Assembly (NCBI GenBank): GCA_033239125.1
Contig: BSWB01000001.1
Location: 116,120,916 to 116,184,915 of the forward strand
DNA from: Fagopyrum homotropicum
Lineage: Eukaryota > Streptophyta > Magnoliopsida > Caryophyllales > Polygonaceae
Direction: 5' to 3'
DNA: 64,000 bases
The position numbers and the translations under genes are program-made. Below are positions 32,312 to 46,116 of the stretch, in pieces (positions within the stretch are counted from its first letter, which is position 1; the number at the start of each line of letters is the position of its first letter). The notes below the pieces were generated by a model. The model was not told where the DNA came from and did not search any database. It worked only from the letters and a program-made list of their open reading frames with translations.

Positions 32312-33020
32312 GATCATCAAGGACATGGTTCAACTAGCGACCATAAACCCAACACTTGTCTTTCAAGGTAATTCTTTGGTATGTTTTGATGGAAAAGGAG
32401 TGCGAAAACCGTTAGCAAGAGAAGTGAGGGACATAATCTCGGCCGTGATTTATTCAAAATAAAAGAATTAATTTAACCGAGGTTTCCAAAGTCGAATGCA
32501 ACATCAACCAAAATCTCGACCCCCGCCAAAAATATTCTTTGAAAGTGAGAACAAAATCTCGGCCGTGATTTATTCAAACTTAGAGAGGGTATAAAAATGG
32601 GAACACTTCATCTTCAACCTCACAAATCTCCCAAAACCTAAATCCACGACCAGCGAACCCTCATCAACCCTCAATTTTTCATTTTTTAACCAAATCCATT
32701 CATTCTTAATTTTAAACAGTGCTTCAACCACAAACGATATTCCGTGCTCAAACAACACCACAAATCACCAAATCTGCTCGAATTCCAATTTTCCCAACCC
32801 AAACCCTAAGAAAATCAAATTCTTCACTCAACATGAATCAAAAGTCAAATTCTTCGTTCAACATAAATCAAAAAAAAAAAAAATTGCCCTTGGCTCCGCA
32901 CCCAACCCAAAGATGAAAGACCCTATTCCGCCGGACCGTGTGAAAAAAAATTGCCCTCGACTTCTAGAACAAAAGTCAAATTCTTCGTTCAACATAAATC
33001 AAAGACAATATACATTTGTA
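32312..33020 (+). pseudogene. Decayed spacer and second-ORF leader of the Athila relative
   Basis: Corresponds in order to 13854-14800 of the intact element. ATCTCGGCCGTGATTT occurs twice (near 32436 and 32556), followed by TATAAAAA (32590-32597), a CA-rich leader with ACTTCATC and fragments of a former ORF. The stretch 32840-33010 contains a repeated GTCAAATTCTTCGTTCAACA word. Confidence 0.6.
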
Positions 33021-33709
33021 TGAACTTTAACTATGGTTAAATTCTTGGTTTTCATCTTATTTTGGCATCAAAATATATAAAATAAGACGATTAAAATCAG
33101 CATAGCCAGCCCAGCTTATATTGGAAGATTGAAAGCCAGTACAAAGTCCTCAACTACATTCCATATATCACCAACCCTGCAAAGGTTGAATGATCAGAAT
33201 GCAACAGAAGACGATTCCAAACCCAATAATCTAACTCTTTTGGATCAATCCAAAATTTCAGACGCAAAACACCGCTTAACAAAAGATAAAAACCATGCTA
33301 AACATTGAAAGAAGAAGGTGCTCAGATATTAAGAATGGATTGAAATTTTTCCGCAGCTTAATCATTCAGATTAACGAGATTATATTTCAAATCGTCACCG
33401 CACCTTCAAACAATTGGATCTCTTAGAAAAACAAAAAAAACAAAAGAGTGAGGAACGCCGAAGTTCTACAGACTACAGAGACGGCATACGCAGGGACTAG
33501 GGTTTGAAGATTTGATTCTAGACGTTGCGAATTTATAGAATCAGCAAAACAATTTAGTCTGAACTTATAATGGGCTTTTGTTTGGGCCTCACTTCCAACT
33601 CTCTAGTGGGCTTCGGTTCCTCTCAGGCCCAAATGTCTCAACCCAGTCTCGACTCAATTAAAACTATACATTTTCTTCTTAATATTGCTTAAGTCATTTG
33701 ATTACTTAA
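33021..33709. other. Intergenic sequence, possibly a gene-leader remnant on the minus strand
   Basis: Contains CAGGGACTAGGGTTTGAAG near 33491 and ATGGGCTT/GGGCCT words common in plant promoters and leaders, but no coding region that I can support. Confidence 0.3.
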
Positions 33710-34249
33710 CTAGTTTAGTGTCCGTGTCTTACACGGGTATTTGAAAATGTTTTTTTTGTTTTTTTTTTGTGTGAATAATTTTTTTATAGATGTCATTTTC
33801 TTATTATATTTTGTTGATTGGATTATGAATGTTTATGTAATAAAGTATACGCTTATTAAATGATAACAACATTATTATTAACCTAGTTCATCATATAAAT
33901 ATGACTACATCTGGGAGCATACCAAATCAAAAGTGTTCACTATATCTATATTATAAAAACCACAATATTAATAAATGTCAAATAATAAACGACATCTATT
34001 CAATGCAAAAATATATTCAAAATAAATTGATTCAAAAAATAAATATAATTGTGCAAATATAATATAATACAAATCTAGAATATAACATTTGTCGTGAAAC
34101 CTCTAAAACATGAGCGACAGTCTGATTCTGAAAAAGAAAAAGATAAATTGATAGAAGTGTAAATTCAAAAGTTATGATCGCTTGATATTATTGATAGAAA
34201 ACAAAATAATTGTTAACTCAGAAGATAAAATTAATCATCAAATTTTTAG

Positions 34250-37200
34250 TGTTTATTTATACAACTTCTCTAAGCGTCATGTTTTCTTGATAATCGATGT
34301 GGGATAACAAATTCCATATTTTACAAAATAATTATGGTTTGATAAAAAAATATTTATTGGCTTAATTTATAATTTGATAAAAGATTTAATCTGGAAAAAA
34401 ACCGTGGTGGCGCCATATCAACATTATTCAGATATGAATAGTAATTACACTTGAACTTAACCAAAATGCCAAGAAATGTATTATTTGTATACTCTTTAAA
34501 CTCTCTATCTATACAAGTTCTAAAACCATAAAACTTAGTAGCTAATCAACGTGGGACAACAAAAACGGTCAAAAAATTTAACTAAATAGATCATTTTGAT
34601 ATTTATTTGAAAAAACGGAAAAAAAAATCTTTCCTAAAAATAAAACTTTTGGGATACGGTTATTTATATAAAAGTAACGTGAAAATATTTAACGTAAATA
34701 AAAATCGAACTTAACCAAAAAGTCAATATTACTTTAGGGAAATAAAACTTTAGGATACGATTACTTTAGAAATGAATGTTATGCCCACATAATTGTAAGT
34801 TAACGATCCCAAAAATAAAATATTATTCCGATATGAATAATAATTATATTTGAAGTTAACCAAAAGGCCAAGAAATGTATTATTCGTATAATCCTTAACT
34901 CCCTATTTATACAAATTCTAAAACTATCAACCTTAGTAACTAATCGATGTGGATAACAAAATCCCTCAAAAAGTTTAACGTAAATAGATCAGTCTAATAA
35001 TCATTTGAAAAAAAGAAAAAATCTTCTCTAAAAATAAACTTTAGGGGTACGGTTACTTAACCAAAATAACGTGAAAATATTTAACGTAAATAGAAATCGA
35101 AAACTAACAGAAAAATCGGAGTACATTTATTTTTTTTAAAGAAAATTATCCCAAAAATAGATTGGTTCCAACAATAAAAAGTAACGTGAAATAGTTCCAC
35201 TAACATATTGTTAATTTGTTAATAAAAGATTCTATCGCTTAAAAAATAGTTTAAAAAATAAAGATTTATTGGTAAAAAATGTATTATTTGTATAGTCAAA
35301 ATTTTGACAATATTTAACGTAAATAGATAAGGCTGCCTAAAAAAACTCAAGGGAAAAAATTACGACCCACATAATTGTAGGTTAACGATCTAAAAAAATA
35401 AAATATTATTCAAACGCCAAGAAATGCATTTTTTGTATACTCTCTAGACTCATCTTTAGACTCTCTATTTATACAAGTTTTAAAACCATCAAGCTTAGTA
35501 GCTTATCGATGTGGACAATAAAAACTCTCAAAAAATTTAACTAAATATAACTAAATAGATCATTTTGATATTCATTTAAAAAATAGAAGAAAAAAAATCT
35601 TCTCTAAAATTAAAACTTTAGGGGTACGGCTACTTATATAAAAGTAACGTGAAAATATTTAACGTAAATAGAAATCGAACTTAACCAAAAAGCTAAGACT
35701 ACTTTACGAAAGAACATTATGACCCACATTATCGTAGGTTAACGATACCAAAAATAAAATCTTCTCAAAAAATAAAACTTTAGGGTACGATTACTTTAGA
35801 AAAGAACGTTATGCCCACATAATTGTAAGTTAACGATCCCAAAAATAAAATATTATTCCGATATGAATAATAATTATACTTGAACTTAACCAAAAGGCCA
35901 AGAAATGTATTACCTTATACTCCCTATTTATACAAGTTCTAAAATTATCAATCTTAGTAGATAATCGATGTGGGATAAAAAAATCCCTCAAAAAGCATAA
36001 CGTAAATAGATCAGCCTAATAATCATTTGAAAAAAAGAAAAAAAATCTTCCCTAAAAAATAAACTTTAGAGGTACGATTACTTAAGCAAAATGACGTGAA
36101 AATATTTAACGTAAATAGAAATCGAAAACTAAAAGAAAAAATCGGACTACATTTATTTTTATTTAAAAAATTATCCCAAAAATAGATTGGTTCCAACAAT
36201 AAAAATTAACGTGAAATAGTTCCACTAATATATTGTTAATTTGTTAACAAAAGATTCTTTGGCTTAAAAAATAGTTTAAAAAAATAAAGATTTATTGGCC
36301 AAAAATGTATTATTTGTATAGTCAAAATCCTAAAAATATTTAGCGTGGCACAATTACGACCCACATATTATTTGTATACTATTTAAACTCCCTATATATA
36401 CAAGTTCAAAAACCATCAAGCTTAGTAGCTAATCGATGTGGGACAATAAAACCCTCAAAAAATTTAACTAAAAAATAAAACTTTAGTGGTACGGTTACTT
36501 ATATAAAAGTAATGTGAAAATATTTAATGTAATAACCAAAGACCAAGATTACTTTAGGGAAGAACATTATGACCCACATAATTGTAGGTTAACGTTCCCA
36601 AAAATAAAATCTTCACTAAAAATAAAACTCTAGAGGTACGATTACTCTTCCCTAAAAATAAAACTTTAGGTATACGATTACTTTTAGAACATTACGACCC
36701 ACATAATAGTAGGTAACGATCCAAAAATAAAATATTATTCCGATATGAATAATAATTATAGTTGAACTTAACCAAAAGGCTAAAAATGTATTACTTGTAC
36801 ACTCTTTAGACTCCCTATTTATACAAGTTCTAAAACCATCAACTTTAGTAGCTAATCGATGTGGGATAACAAAATCCTTAAAAAAATTTATGTAAAATGG
36901 ATTATTCTGATAACTAAAGATTCCTTAGCTTAAAAAAATGGTTTAAAATTATTTTTTTTGTCCCAAAAAATAGGTTGGTTGGAAAAAAAAAAGTTACGTG
37001 AAATCTTCTAATAACATATTGTTAGTTTAATAAATAAAGATTCTTTGGCTTTAAAAAATAGTTTACAAAATAAATATTTCGTGGCTTAAAAGTCTTTTTA
37101 GGAGTAAAGAAATTTTCGAAACAAATCGGTTACAAAAAAATTTTTGGACTTAAAAAGAAAAGATTTAATGGCGTTAATTGCGGGAGCTCTATTTTAGAAA

Positions 37201-37592
37201 TACTGCCTCCACAGCGCCCCACGTCAGCGAGCGTATAAACTCCTTATTTATACAAGCTAATCGATGTCGGAGAACAAAAACCCTCAAAAAATTAAACTGA
37301 ATTAATCATTTTGGTATTTATTTGAAAAAAAGAAAAAAGTTTCCCTAAAAATAAAATTTTAGGGGAACGGTTAGTTATATAAAAGTAACGTGAAAATATT
37401 TAACATAATAACCAAAGGCCAAGATTACTTTAGAGAAGAACGTTAACATTCCAAAAATTAAAATCTTCCCTAACAAATAAAACTTTAGGGGTACAATTAC
37501 CATTCCCTAAAAATAAAACTTTAGAGGTACGATTACTTTAGGGAAGAACATTATGACCCACATATAATTGTAGAAGAATACGACCCACGTAA
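34250..37592. repeat. AT-rich irregular tandem repeats inside the large Helitron, left part
   Basis: Units of a few hundred bp recur with deletions, recognisable by ordered words: GACCCACATAATTGTAGG, TTAACGATCCCAAAAATA, TATTTATACAAGTTCTAAAA, TAGCTAATCGATGTGGGA and AAAGTAACGTGAAAATA. Many partial copies, both long and short. No coding sequence. Confidence 0.8.
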
Positions 37593-40500
37593 TCTATATA
37601 TATATTACTAAAGCAGAACCCCTTTTGTCCACATGTCAACCATTTACATATGCCACATAGGACTTTTTGCTATATAATTGCAGGTTTGCCATTTATTTTT
37701 TTACAATCACACCACTAATAATCTCTATATTATAAATCAAAATTGAAATACTTTCCATCTCATGCCAAATCATAAAAAAAAACTACGCTTCATCAATCAG
37801 ATGTGACACATCATTTAATAATTTACACTTCATCAATCAGGTGTGACACATCATTTAATAATTTACAACCCACGTCTATCATCATAATTCACAAAAATTG
37901 ATAGCTTTAAAGCTTATCTAATTTGAATGAGTTCTGCATAATCTCCACCAACAATTCCCAATTTAATATTAATAATTCATCACTCATTAAAGTTGTGAAA
38001 TTACGATCTCCTCGAGTTGTCTGCATATGGGAATTGTTCTTCATGGCATAAATTGATAGCTCTGAAGCTGATCTAATTTGAATGAATTCTTACTGCACAA
38101 TCTGCACGAACAATTCCCAAATTAATGCAATTAGCATTTGTGATTTGGCTTCTCCATTCAACAAGTTCCTTCGGCTGTTTGAACATATTCAACTTTTGTG
38201 ATCTGCAATTGTTTCTACAAGTCAGGCAAGCAATTCCCCATTAAACATCAAGATGAATCAGACCATAGTTTTGTAAAAGTCATACGTTTGTTTGAGCATA
38301 TTCAACATATATGATTTGTGACTTTTCTACAAATTAAGCAATCAATTCCCATTAACAACAACGTATATGACAACTCAAGCATTCGAGGCAGATCCAAGCA
38401 CAGTATCGTATATGACAACTCAAGCATTCGAGGCAGATCCAATCACAGTATATGCTTATAGCAAAATCTACAGCAATCTGCAACAAACTATCTCTCATGA
38501 AATTATTTTAAATAACAATAGTATAATCATTCAACCAATTTGTTTCCATCAATATTTGTGTATAACAAAACATATACTAATAAATACTTTCTACTGAGTA
38601 AAAAAACAAAAAATTAAATTATTAAAATATTAAAAATAAGTATAAATTAATGGTTGAAAGATTTGATATGATAATCACAGCAAATCGATTATAATCTCAA
38701 CTGATATCTAGATTTGCTTCCTCTAAGTAATATTTGTCTACTAAATAGTGATTTATAAAGTTGTTACAACTAACTTCGAATTTACAATGTTATTAGAGCC
38801 ACATTCATTGGTGGAAAAACATTCTTTTTGAACAATTCTACTATATTAACAAAAATTTTGAAAAAAAGAAGAATAAGATAAGATCATTAATTTAGATTTC
38901 TGTCATTATTAATTCATAAGTACATTTATTTTGTTTTTTTAATAAAGTATTCCTATCTTCTATAAAACCAATCGTTGATGGATTCACATTTACAGTTCAA
39001 GTCGAACTACTCATACATACTACTTCAAATTCTCATCCATCAACGCTACATATCTACAGCAATTTGCAGCAATCACTCAACCTGGTTTGTTACATACATT
39101 CACCTTCGAGAAGGTCCTCTACTCATATCTCAGGTAAGCTATGATATTGTTCAATTGCCCTACATTGATAGTTTTCACCGATTTAATATTATCAGTTTGT
39201 TTGTATAATGTTTTTAATGAATCGACCATAAATAAGACTATGTATTACATTGAATCAAACTAGAAAACTATACTTATGTTGAAAATTTTGATCCGGATAT
39301 TGAATAACACAATAACAACACAATCAATCACATAACCACATTTGGATTTCGAACAGATTAATGAATAAGGCCACACTAAATTAACTATCCAAATCCTTGT
39401 ATTGTGGTTCTAACTATTCCATTAAAGTCAGCACATTTATCCCTTATTCCACTTGTAATTTTATAGACAGATTTTCAAAAGAGGGGACTTTTCAATCTTA
39501 TATGATTCAAGATATTTGGTCAAGACATGTACAAATTATATTTAACAATCACTCTTCAACAGTCTTAAGTCAATATTTTAATAAGTAATATTTTTTTATA
39601 TAACATTTTATTGAATTATACATGACTAATCATGTTTTTATTGCTGTCATGTTCATGTATGGCACTGGGTAGTTAACTTTGGTGTACAAGAACTGAATAT
39701 TTGTTTTCCTAATTAAGGTAATTTACATTTTTTCCATTGACTGAGATATTATCATTTTTTTTTACTTATGTCATTTTACATTCGTAAAAGGAATATAACT
39801 TTTATAAGGATCAGATTCAGTTTTATATTCAACCTTGTATATTCCTAACCAAGACACCCTAAATAGTCATGTCTTTCTATATTAGAACATAAATATATGA
39901 ATGCTACACTACACCGAATTTTAAACTGTATAACTTACTAACCCATTCAAATTACAAATAATCAAAGTATCAAATACTTTTTGTCCCATCTTAGCTATAT
40001 AATATGTTCATAAACCAATTTTCTAACTAAAATTGAACTTTAATAGTTCCTAAATTCAGAAGTTTAAGCTGCATACCAAGTCAAAACCAAAGGTTCCTGA
40101 TGTTATTACTTTTATAGATTCATAAAGAGTTAAAGATTAATTTTTAACTATTCGTATTATTTATTCATCATCAGCATTTGAACTTATATATTCCTAACCA
40201 AGAGATCCTAAATAGTCATGTGTTTACTATATTAAGACATAAATATATGAATGCTACACTACACACTTCAAAGAATGTAATATATATATATAGATTCAAT
40301 TTGATGTACATAAATTACCTGATACATATGAATATGTACAAGATTAGCTCTATATATGTTCCTGTGTAGTTCAAAGGTCCAAAACCAGTTCCTCTTCCAT
40401 ACCCCAAACATGCATAAAAAAACAGGATATGCAGTTAAACCAACCTATTCTGTTCAGTAGTATAAATGAAAATTAAAAAAAACAAAAACAAATAAACTAA

Positions 40501-42039
40501 CTAACTTATTAACCCATTCAAATTACAAATAATCAAAGTCTCAAATACTCTCTGTCCAATCTTAGCTCTATAATATGGTCATAAACCATTTTCCTAATTA
40601 AAATTGAAATGTTATGGTTCCTAAATTCACAATTTATGCTGCATATCAATTCAAAACCTATGTTGCCATCATTTGGTTCAGTAGCATAAATGAAAATTGA
40701 AAATTGAAAGTTCAAAGCACCCTATTCTGGAACGTAGCATAAATGAAAATTGAAATTGTTATTGAGCATAAAACTGCTTATATATGAGGAAGTGCTTTAT
40801 AATGGGGAGGATGATAGCTCACCTATATCAAGAGAAATTGTTTAAACCAATATGAATTGAACTTAATTCTACTACTTCGTGTTTATTAGATGAAACCTAA
40901 TTTCTACTCCACGTTTGATTAAATGTAGTGAAATTGGGACAATCATCAGTAATACGAGGATTCATATATATAGATTGTTCTCACAATTGAAAATTACATT
41001 TTTTTAATCGATAACGTTTTTTATAATGGCTGAAATTTACCATCATTTGGTTCCAACCGTTAAGCAATTAAAAAGCTATCAGTAGCACAATCTATTGGTT
41101 CAATTGACATCAGATCCACACAAATTACTAATATGTCGAATTTACTCATTCAAGATAGAAATTGTGAGATAAATTAGCTATTCCTATTGATGCCATCAAT
41201 ATATGCTCAGTTACACAAATAGGGGAGGGATGAGAATAGCAAACCTATCGCCGGAGATGAGTGCACTCGCAGTGTAGATGCCGAGCGAAATAGCTACAGA
41301 TCTGAACCAGTCACCATACGTTACGGTGTTTATTCAAGGTCTTAGAACCAATCGACTCATCTGGTGGGTGGGCGATAGAATTTCAGAATGAAATTGGATC
41401 GAGCATCACGACGGCTTGCCCTAATTTCTTAAGCCCTTACCCAATGAATAAAAAATCAAGTTATTTTATGTTGAATTAAAATTTTAACTTTTAAAAACCC
41501 TATCCGTTCCGTTAAGTGTATGGGCCTTTTTTGGGCCTTATGTAGAATTGAGTGTATGTATGGATGTTAAAAGTAGAGATGGGCTTAAGATATTGATATT
41601 TCAAAGGTTACATGTTGCTATTTAAAGGGTTACAAGCAGAGACGGGCTTAAGATATTGATATATTATGATGAGGGGAAACTTCAGCAAACTACACATAAT
41701 GTAGTATATAGAGAGGTCTTCTAAAATATCAACTAAGGTATGAAAAACATTAAAACTTATTCATTCATCATCATTTATAAACATATATTGGAACTTGAAT
41801 ATGTACTCTCATTGACCCTTACACACATTTTTTGTTTCAGGTACTGTGATCGTGTCTTCAAAATTATGTAATGTTGAGCCGTTCCTAAATATGTCATCTT
41901 GATTATCTAACTACCGATATTAATAAAATCATTAGCATTGATTGGAGTTTTTGTATTGGGTTAGATAATATTGTACAAGTTATTTACAAAAATAAAAAAA
42001 AAATTAAATAACCCGTGCATGGCACGGGCAATGAACTAG
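37593..42039 (+). mobile_element. Non-autonomous Helitron inserted into the repeat array
   Basis: 5' end TCTATATATATATTACTAAA, 3' end hairpin CCCGTGC-ATG-GCACGGG followed by CAATGAACTAG. Flanks are A (37592) and T (42040). Joining the flanks recreates the repeat word GACCCACgTAA|TTGTAGGTTAA seen uninterrupted elsewhere in the array, so the empty site is visible within the window. 4447 bp, no Rep/helicase ORF. Inside: a 42-bp tandem duplication (about 38367-38450), a 47-bp duplication (about 37785-37865) and longer direct repeats near 39830/40185 and 39950/40500. A leader-like GC-richer stretch at 41217-41435 (minus) may be a captured gene piece. Confidence 0.9.
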
Positions 42040-44340
42040 TTGTAGGTTAATGATCCCAAAATTAAAATATTATTTCGGTATGAATAATAATTATAGTTGA
42101 ACTTAACCAAAAGGCTAATAAGTGTATTATTGGTATACTCTTTAGACTCTCTATTTACACAAGTTCTAAAACCATGAACTTTAGTAGCTAATCGATGTGG
42201 GATAACAAAATCATTCAAATGATGCTGATAACAAAAGATTTTTTTAGCTTAAAAAATAGTTTAAAATTAAAGATTTTTTTGTACAAAAAATAGGTTGGTT
42301 GGAACAAAAAAAGTTACGTGAAATTTTTTAATAACATATTGTTAGTTTAATAAATAAAGATTCTCTGACTTAAAAAAATAGTTTACAAAAAAGATTTAAT
42401 GACGTTAATTGTGGGAGCTCTATTTTAGAAATACTGCCTCCACAACGCCCCACGTCAGCGAGTATATAGACTCTCTATTTATACAAGTTCTAAAATCATC
42501 AAAATTAGTAGCTAATCGATTTGGGATAACAAAAACCTTCAAAAAATTTAACTAAATAGATCATTTTGATACATATTTGAAAAAAAAAAATCTTCCCTAA
42601 AAATAAAACTTAGGAGTACGGTTACTTATATAAAAGTTCCCTATTTGGAAAAAAAAATCTTCCCTAAAAATAATTTTGGACTAAAAAAAAAATTTATTGA
42701 CGTTAATTGTGGGAGCTCTATTTTAGAAATATTGCCTCCACAACGCCCCACGTCAGCGAGTATATAGACTCCCTATTTATAGAAGTTCTAAAACCATCAA
42801 ACTTAGTAACTAATCGATTTGGATAACAAAAACCTTCAAAAAAAATTTAACTAAATAGATTATTTTGATACATATTTGAAAAAAAAATATTCCCTAAAAA
42901 TAAAACTTAGGAGTACGGTTACTTATATAAAAGTAACGTAAAAATATTTAACGTAATAACCAAAGGCCAAGATTACTTTAGGGAAAAACATTATGACTCA
43001 CATACTTGTAGGTTAACGTTCACAAAAATAAAATCTTCCCTGAAAATAAAATTTTAAGGGTACGATTACTCTTCCCAAAAATAAAACCTCTTCCCAAAAA
43101 TAAAACTTTACGGATACGATTACTTTAGGGAAGAACATTATGACCCACATAATTGTAGGTTAACGATCCCAAAAATAAAATATTATTCCGATATAAATAA
43201 TAATTATAGTTGAACTTAACCAAAAGGCTAAGAAATCTCCCTATTTATACAAGTTTTAAAATCATCCACTTTAATAGCTAATCGATGTTGGATAACAAAA
43301 TCCTTCAAAAAGTTTAACGTAAAATGGATGATGCTGATAACAAAAGATTCCTTAGCTTAAAAAATAGTTTAAAATTAAAGATTTTTTTTGTCTCAAAAAA
43401 TAGATTTGTTGGAACAAAAAAAGTTATGTTAAATTTCTAATAAAGATTCTCAATAAAGATTCTTTGGCTTACAAAAATAGTTTACAAAATAAATATTCTT
43501 TGGCTTAAAATTTTTGTAGGAGTAAAGATATTTTCGAAACATATTGGTTACAAAATTTTTTTTTGTACTTAAAAAGAAAAGATTTAATGGCGTTAATTGT
43601 GGGAACTCTATCTTAGAAATACTACCTCCACGACGTGTCACATCAGTGAGTATATAGACTCCCTATTTTCACAGCGCGCCACGCCAACGAATATATAAAC
43701 TCCCTATTTATACAAGTTATAAAACCATCAAGCTTAATTATTAATCGACGTGGGACAACAAACACCCTAAAATTTTTTTAACTTAATAGATAATTTTGAT
43801 ATTCATTTGAAAAAAAAAAGAAAAAAAATATTTTCTAAAAATAAAACTTTAGGGGGTACGATTATTTATATAAAAGTAACGTAAAAATATTTAACGTAAT
43901 AATCAAATGCCAACATTACTTTAGGGAAGAACATTATGACCCAAATAATTGTACATTAACGTTCCCAAAAATAAAATCTAACGTAATAACCAAAGGCCAA
44001 AAATTATTTTAGAGAAGAATATTATGACCCACAGTATTGTAGGTTAACGTTTCTAAAAATAAAATCTTCCCTAAAAATAAAACTTTAGGGATACGATTAC
44101 TCTTCCATAAAAATAAAACTTTAGGGAAGAACATTATGACCCACATAATTGTAGGTTAACGATCTCAAAAATAAAATATTATTTCGATATGAATAATAAT
44201 TATAGTTGAAGTTAACCAAAAGGCTAAAAAATGTATTATTTGTATACTCTTTAGACTCCCTATTTATACAAGTTCTAAATCCATCAACTTTAGTAGTTAA
44301 TCGATGTGGGATAACAAAATCCTTCAAAACGTAGAAAGTG
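42040..44340. repeat. AT-rich irregular tandem repeats inside the large Helitron, right part
   Basis: Same repeat words as 34250-37592. It adds several copies of a block with GGGAGCTCTATTTTAGAAAT and CGCCCCACGTCAGCGAG. Non-coding. Confidence 0.8.
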
Positions 44341-44773
44341 TGTTGTGGAATTTTTAAGGATTTGATAAGAACGTAAAAAAAAAGGAGATTTGGGTAGATT
44401 TTTGATATTGATTAATAATTATTCTAAATAATAAAAATAAATAAAAATTCCGTTAGTAGAGTTTAAGTTGATAAAAAAAATATTTACGTCAGTAGGAGAT
44501 TTGGGTAGATTTGGCTAGATTTTGGCGGTTATGTTGATAAGGATAGATTTTTGGCTATAATATATATTTATTAATTGATTAAAATATTAGAGAATCTCCA
44601 ACAAAAAAAAGTTACGTACAATTTTTGAATAATAGGTGGTTAGTTTAGTAAAAAAAAGATTTTATGGCTTAAAGAATAAAGATTAATTGACCAAAAAATT
44701 GTGGGAGTTCCATTTGATTAGTGCTTCCACATCGTGTCACGTCATCAGATTATGTACTCTCTTTTAATATGTA
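44341..44773 (-). other. 5'-terminal segment of the large Helitron
   Basis: Unique AT-rich sequence leading to CTTTTAATATGTA, which on the minus strand is the start of the large Helitron interrupted by the next insertion. Confidence 0.5.
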
Positions 44774-46112
44774 CTAGTTTTAATACCTGTGCCCTGCACG
44801 GGTTAGATGGTAATTGTGTATATAAAAAAATTTGATAATTTATTAGTTAGAAATTATTTTACATGTTATGTGATGGTTGTTGTATGTTCTAATTTTTTCA
44901 TATTATGAATAGAAATCAACTAAGAATTCAAACCCTGCAACAACAGTCGTAAAAGAGGAACCCAATATAATATTCCCGAGCTACTTGGATATGTAGCCAA
45001 AGTTATTACAAATGATAATTGTTAATATCTTAACAAATCAATTAAATAGTATTGTGACGTGCCTTAACAAATAATCGATTTATGTAAGTTTGATGATGTG
45101 GTTGCATGAAACTATGTCAAGTTCAAATTCATATACTGCTTTAGTTGTTTAGCATATAGATATTTTGAAGAAACTACACGAATATGTAACAAAATTAGTT
45201 TTTTTACTTAAGATTTTCTAAATTAATTTCAAGAATTAAAATAAAAATATATTACTATTCATTTTAAGATATACTAAAAATATGTTTAATAAGAGGTCAT
45301 GTGTAACACAGATCATAAAATTTACATTAAAAAATTAAATAATAAAATACAAATATAAATAAAAGAGATTTATATAAAATAAGTAGCATGTGTAAGTTAA
45401 AAAACCCTCATGGTTAAATTTAAATAGTGAACTAATTAACAACTAATAATATATGTGAAACTACTAAAATAAAAAAATATTGAAAAGGTTTTAAAAAAAA
45501 TATGTATCCGCAAGGACCGCAAGACAAACATATTTTCAATAAAAAAAAATAAGTTAATAAGCTTTAAAAAGAACAAAGTTCAGTTAAAAATCAAAAAATA
45601 TAATTAAACAATATTTAACATTAAATATAGTAAAGTTTATAGGTTTTAGAAGAGGAAGAAAAAAATTTCAACTGAAAGTTATAAAATTAGAGTAAACAAA
45701 AGATTAAATAAAAAAAAAGTTATACTTTTTAGAAAAAAAAAGTTCAATTTAAAAATTAAAAAACATAAATAAATAATATATTAAAATATTTAAAAAAAAT
45801 TTAAAAGATTTTTTAGAAAAATAACAACGTTCAAATAAAAATTAAAAATACTTAACCAAATATTAAGATTAAAAAAAAGTTTATAAAATTTAGAAAAAAA
45901 AATAAAGTTCAATCAAAATTTTACAAAATATAAGTAAAAAATATTAAGATTTTTATAATTAGATTGCAAATCTTAACCATTTTAATTAATTAATTAAATA
46001 TCAATTAATCTTTCATAGTGGCTTCATAAAATTATGACATGTGGCAAAACCACGAAGTGGTGACACCAAACTGTGTCAAGTGTCGGGTTACGGTCTGCTT
46101 TAATATATAAGA
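44774..46112 (-). mobile_element. Small Helitron nested in the terminus of the large Helitron
   Basis: On the minus strand it starts TCTTATATATTAAAGCAGA (46112 downward) and ends with an imperfect hairpin CCCGTGC-AGG-GCACAGG followed by TATTAAAACTAG (44774). Flanks A (44773) and T (46113). 1339 bp, very A-rich, no ORF. An alternative end at 46116 (TCTATCTTATAT) is possible but would leave the large Helitron without a 5' TC. Confidence 0.7.
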
Positions 46113-46116
46113 TAGA

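Larger units (their letters stand above)
33710..46116 (-). mobile_element. Large Helitron (minus strand) containing two further Helitrons
   Basis: Read on the minus strand, the 5' end is TCTA (46116-46113) joined, after removal of the nested Helitron at 44774-46112, to TACATATTAAAAGAG, a typical plant Helitron start. The 3' end is a hairpin CCGTGT-AAG-ACACGG followed 12 bp later by CTAG (33713-33710). Host bases are A (33709) and T (46117), the expected A|T site. Net length without the nested copies is about 6.6 kb. No Rep/helicase is present. The body is mostly irregular tandem repeats. Confidence 0.75.

Noticed and set aside
34250..44340. CRISPR-like array
   Set aside because: Repeats are long, irregular and AT-rich with no regular spacers, in a plant nuclear context.
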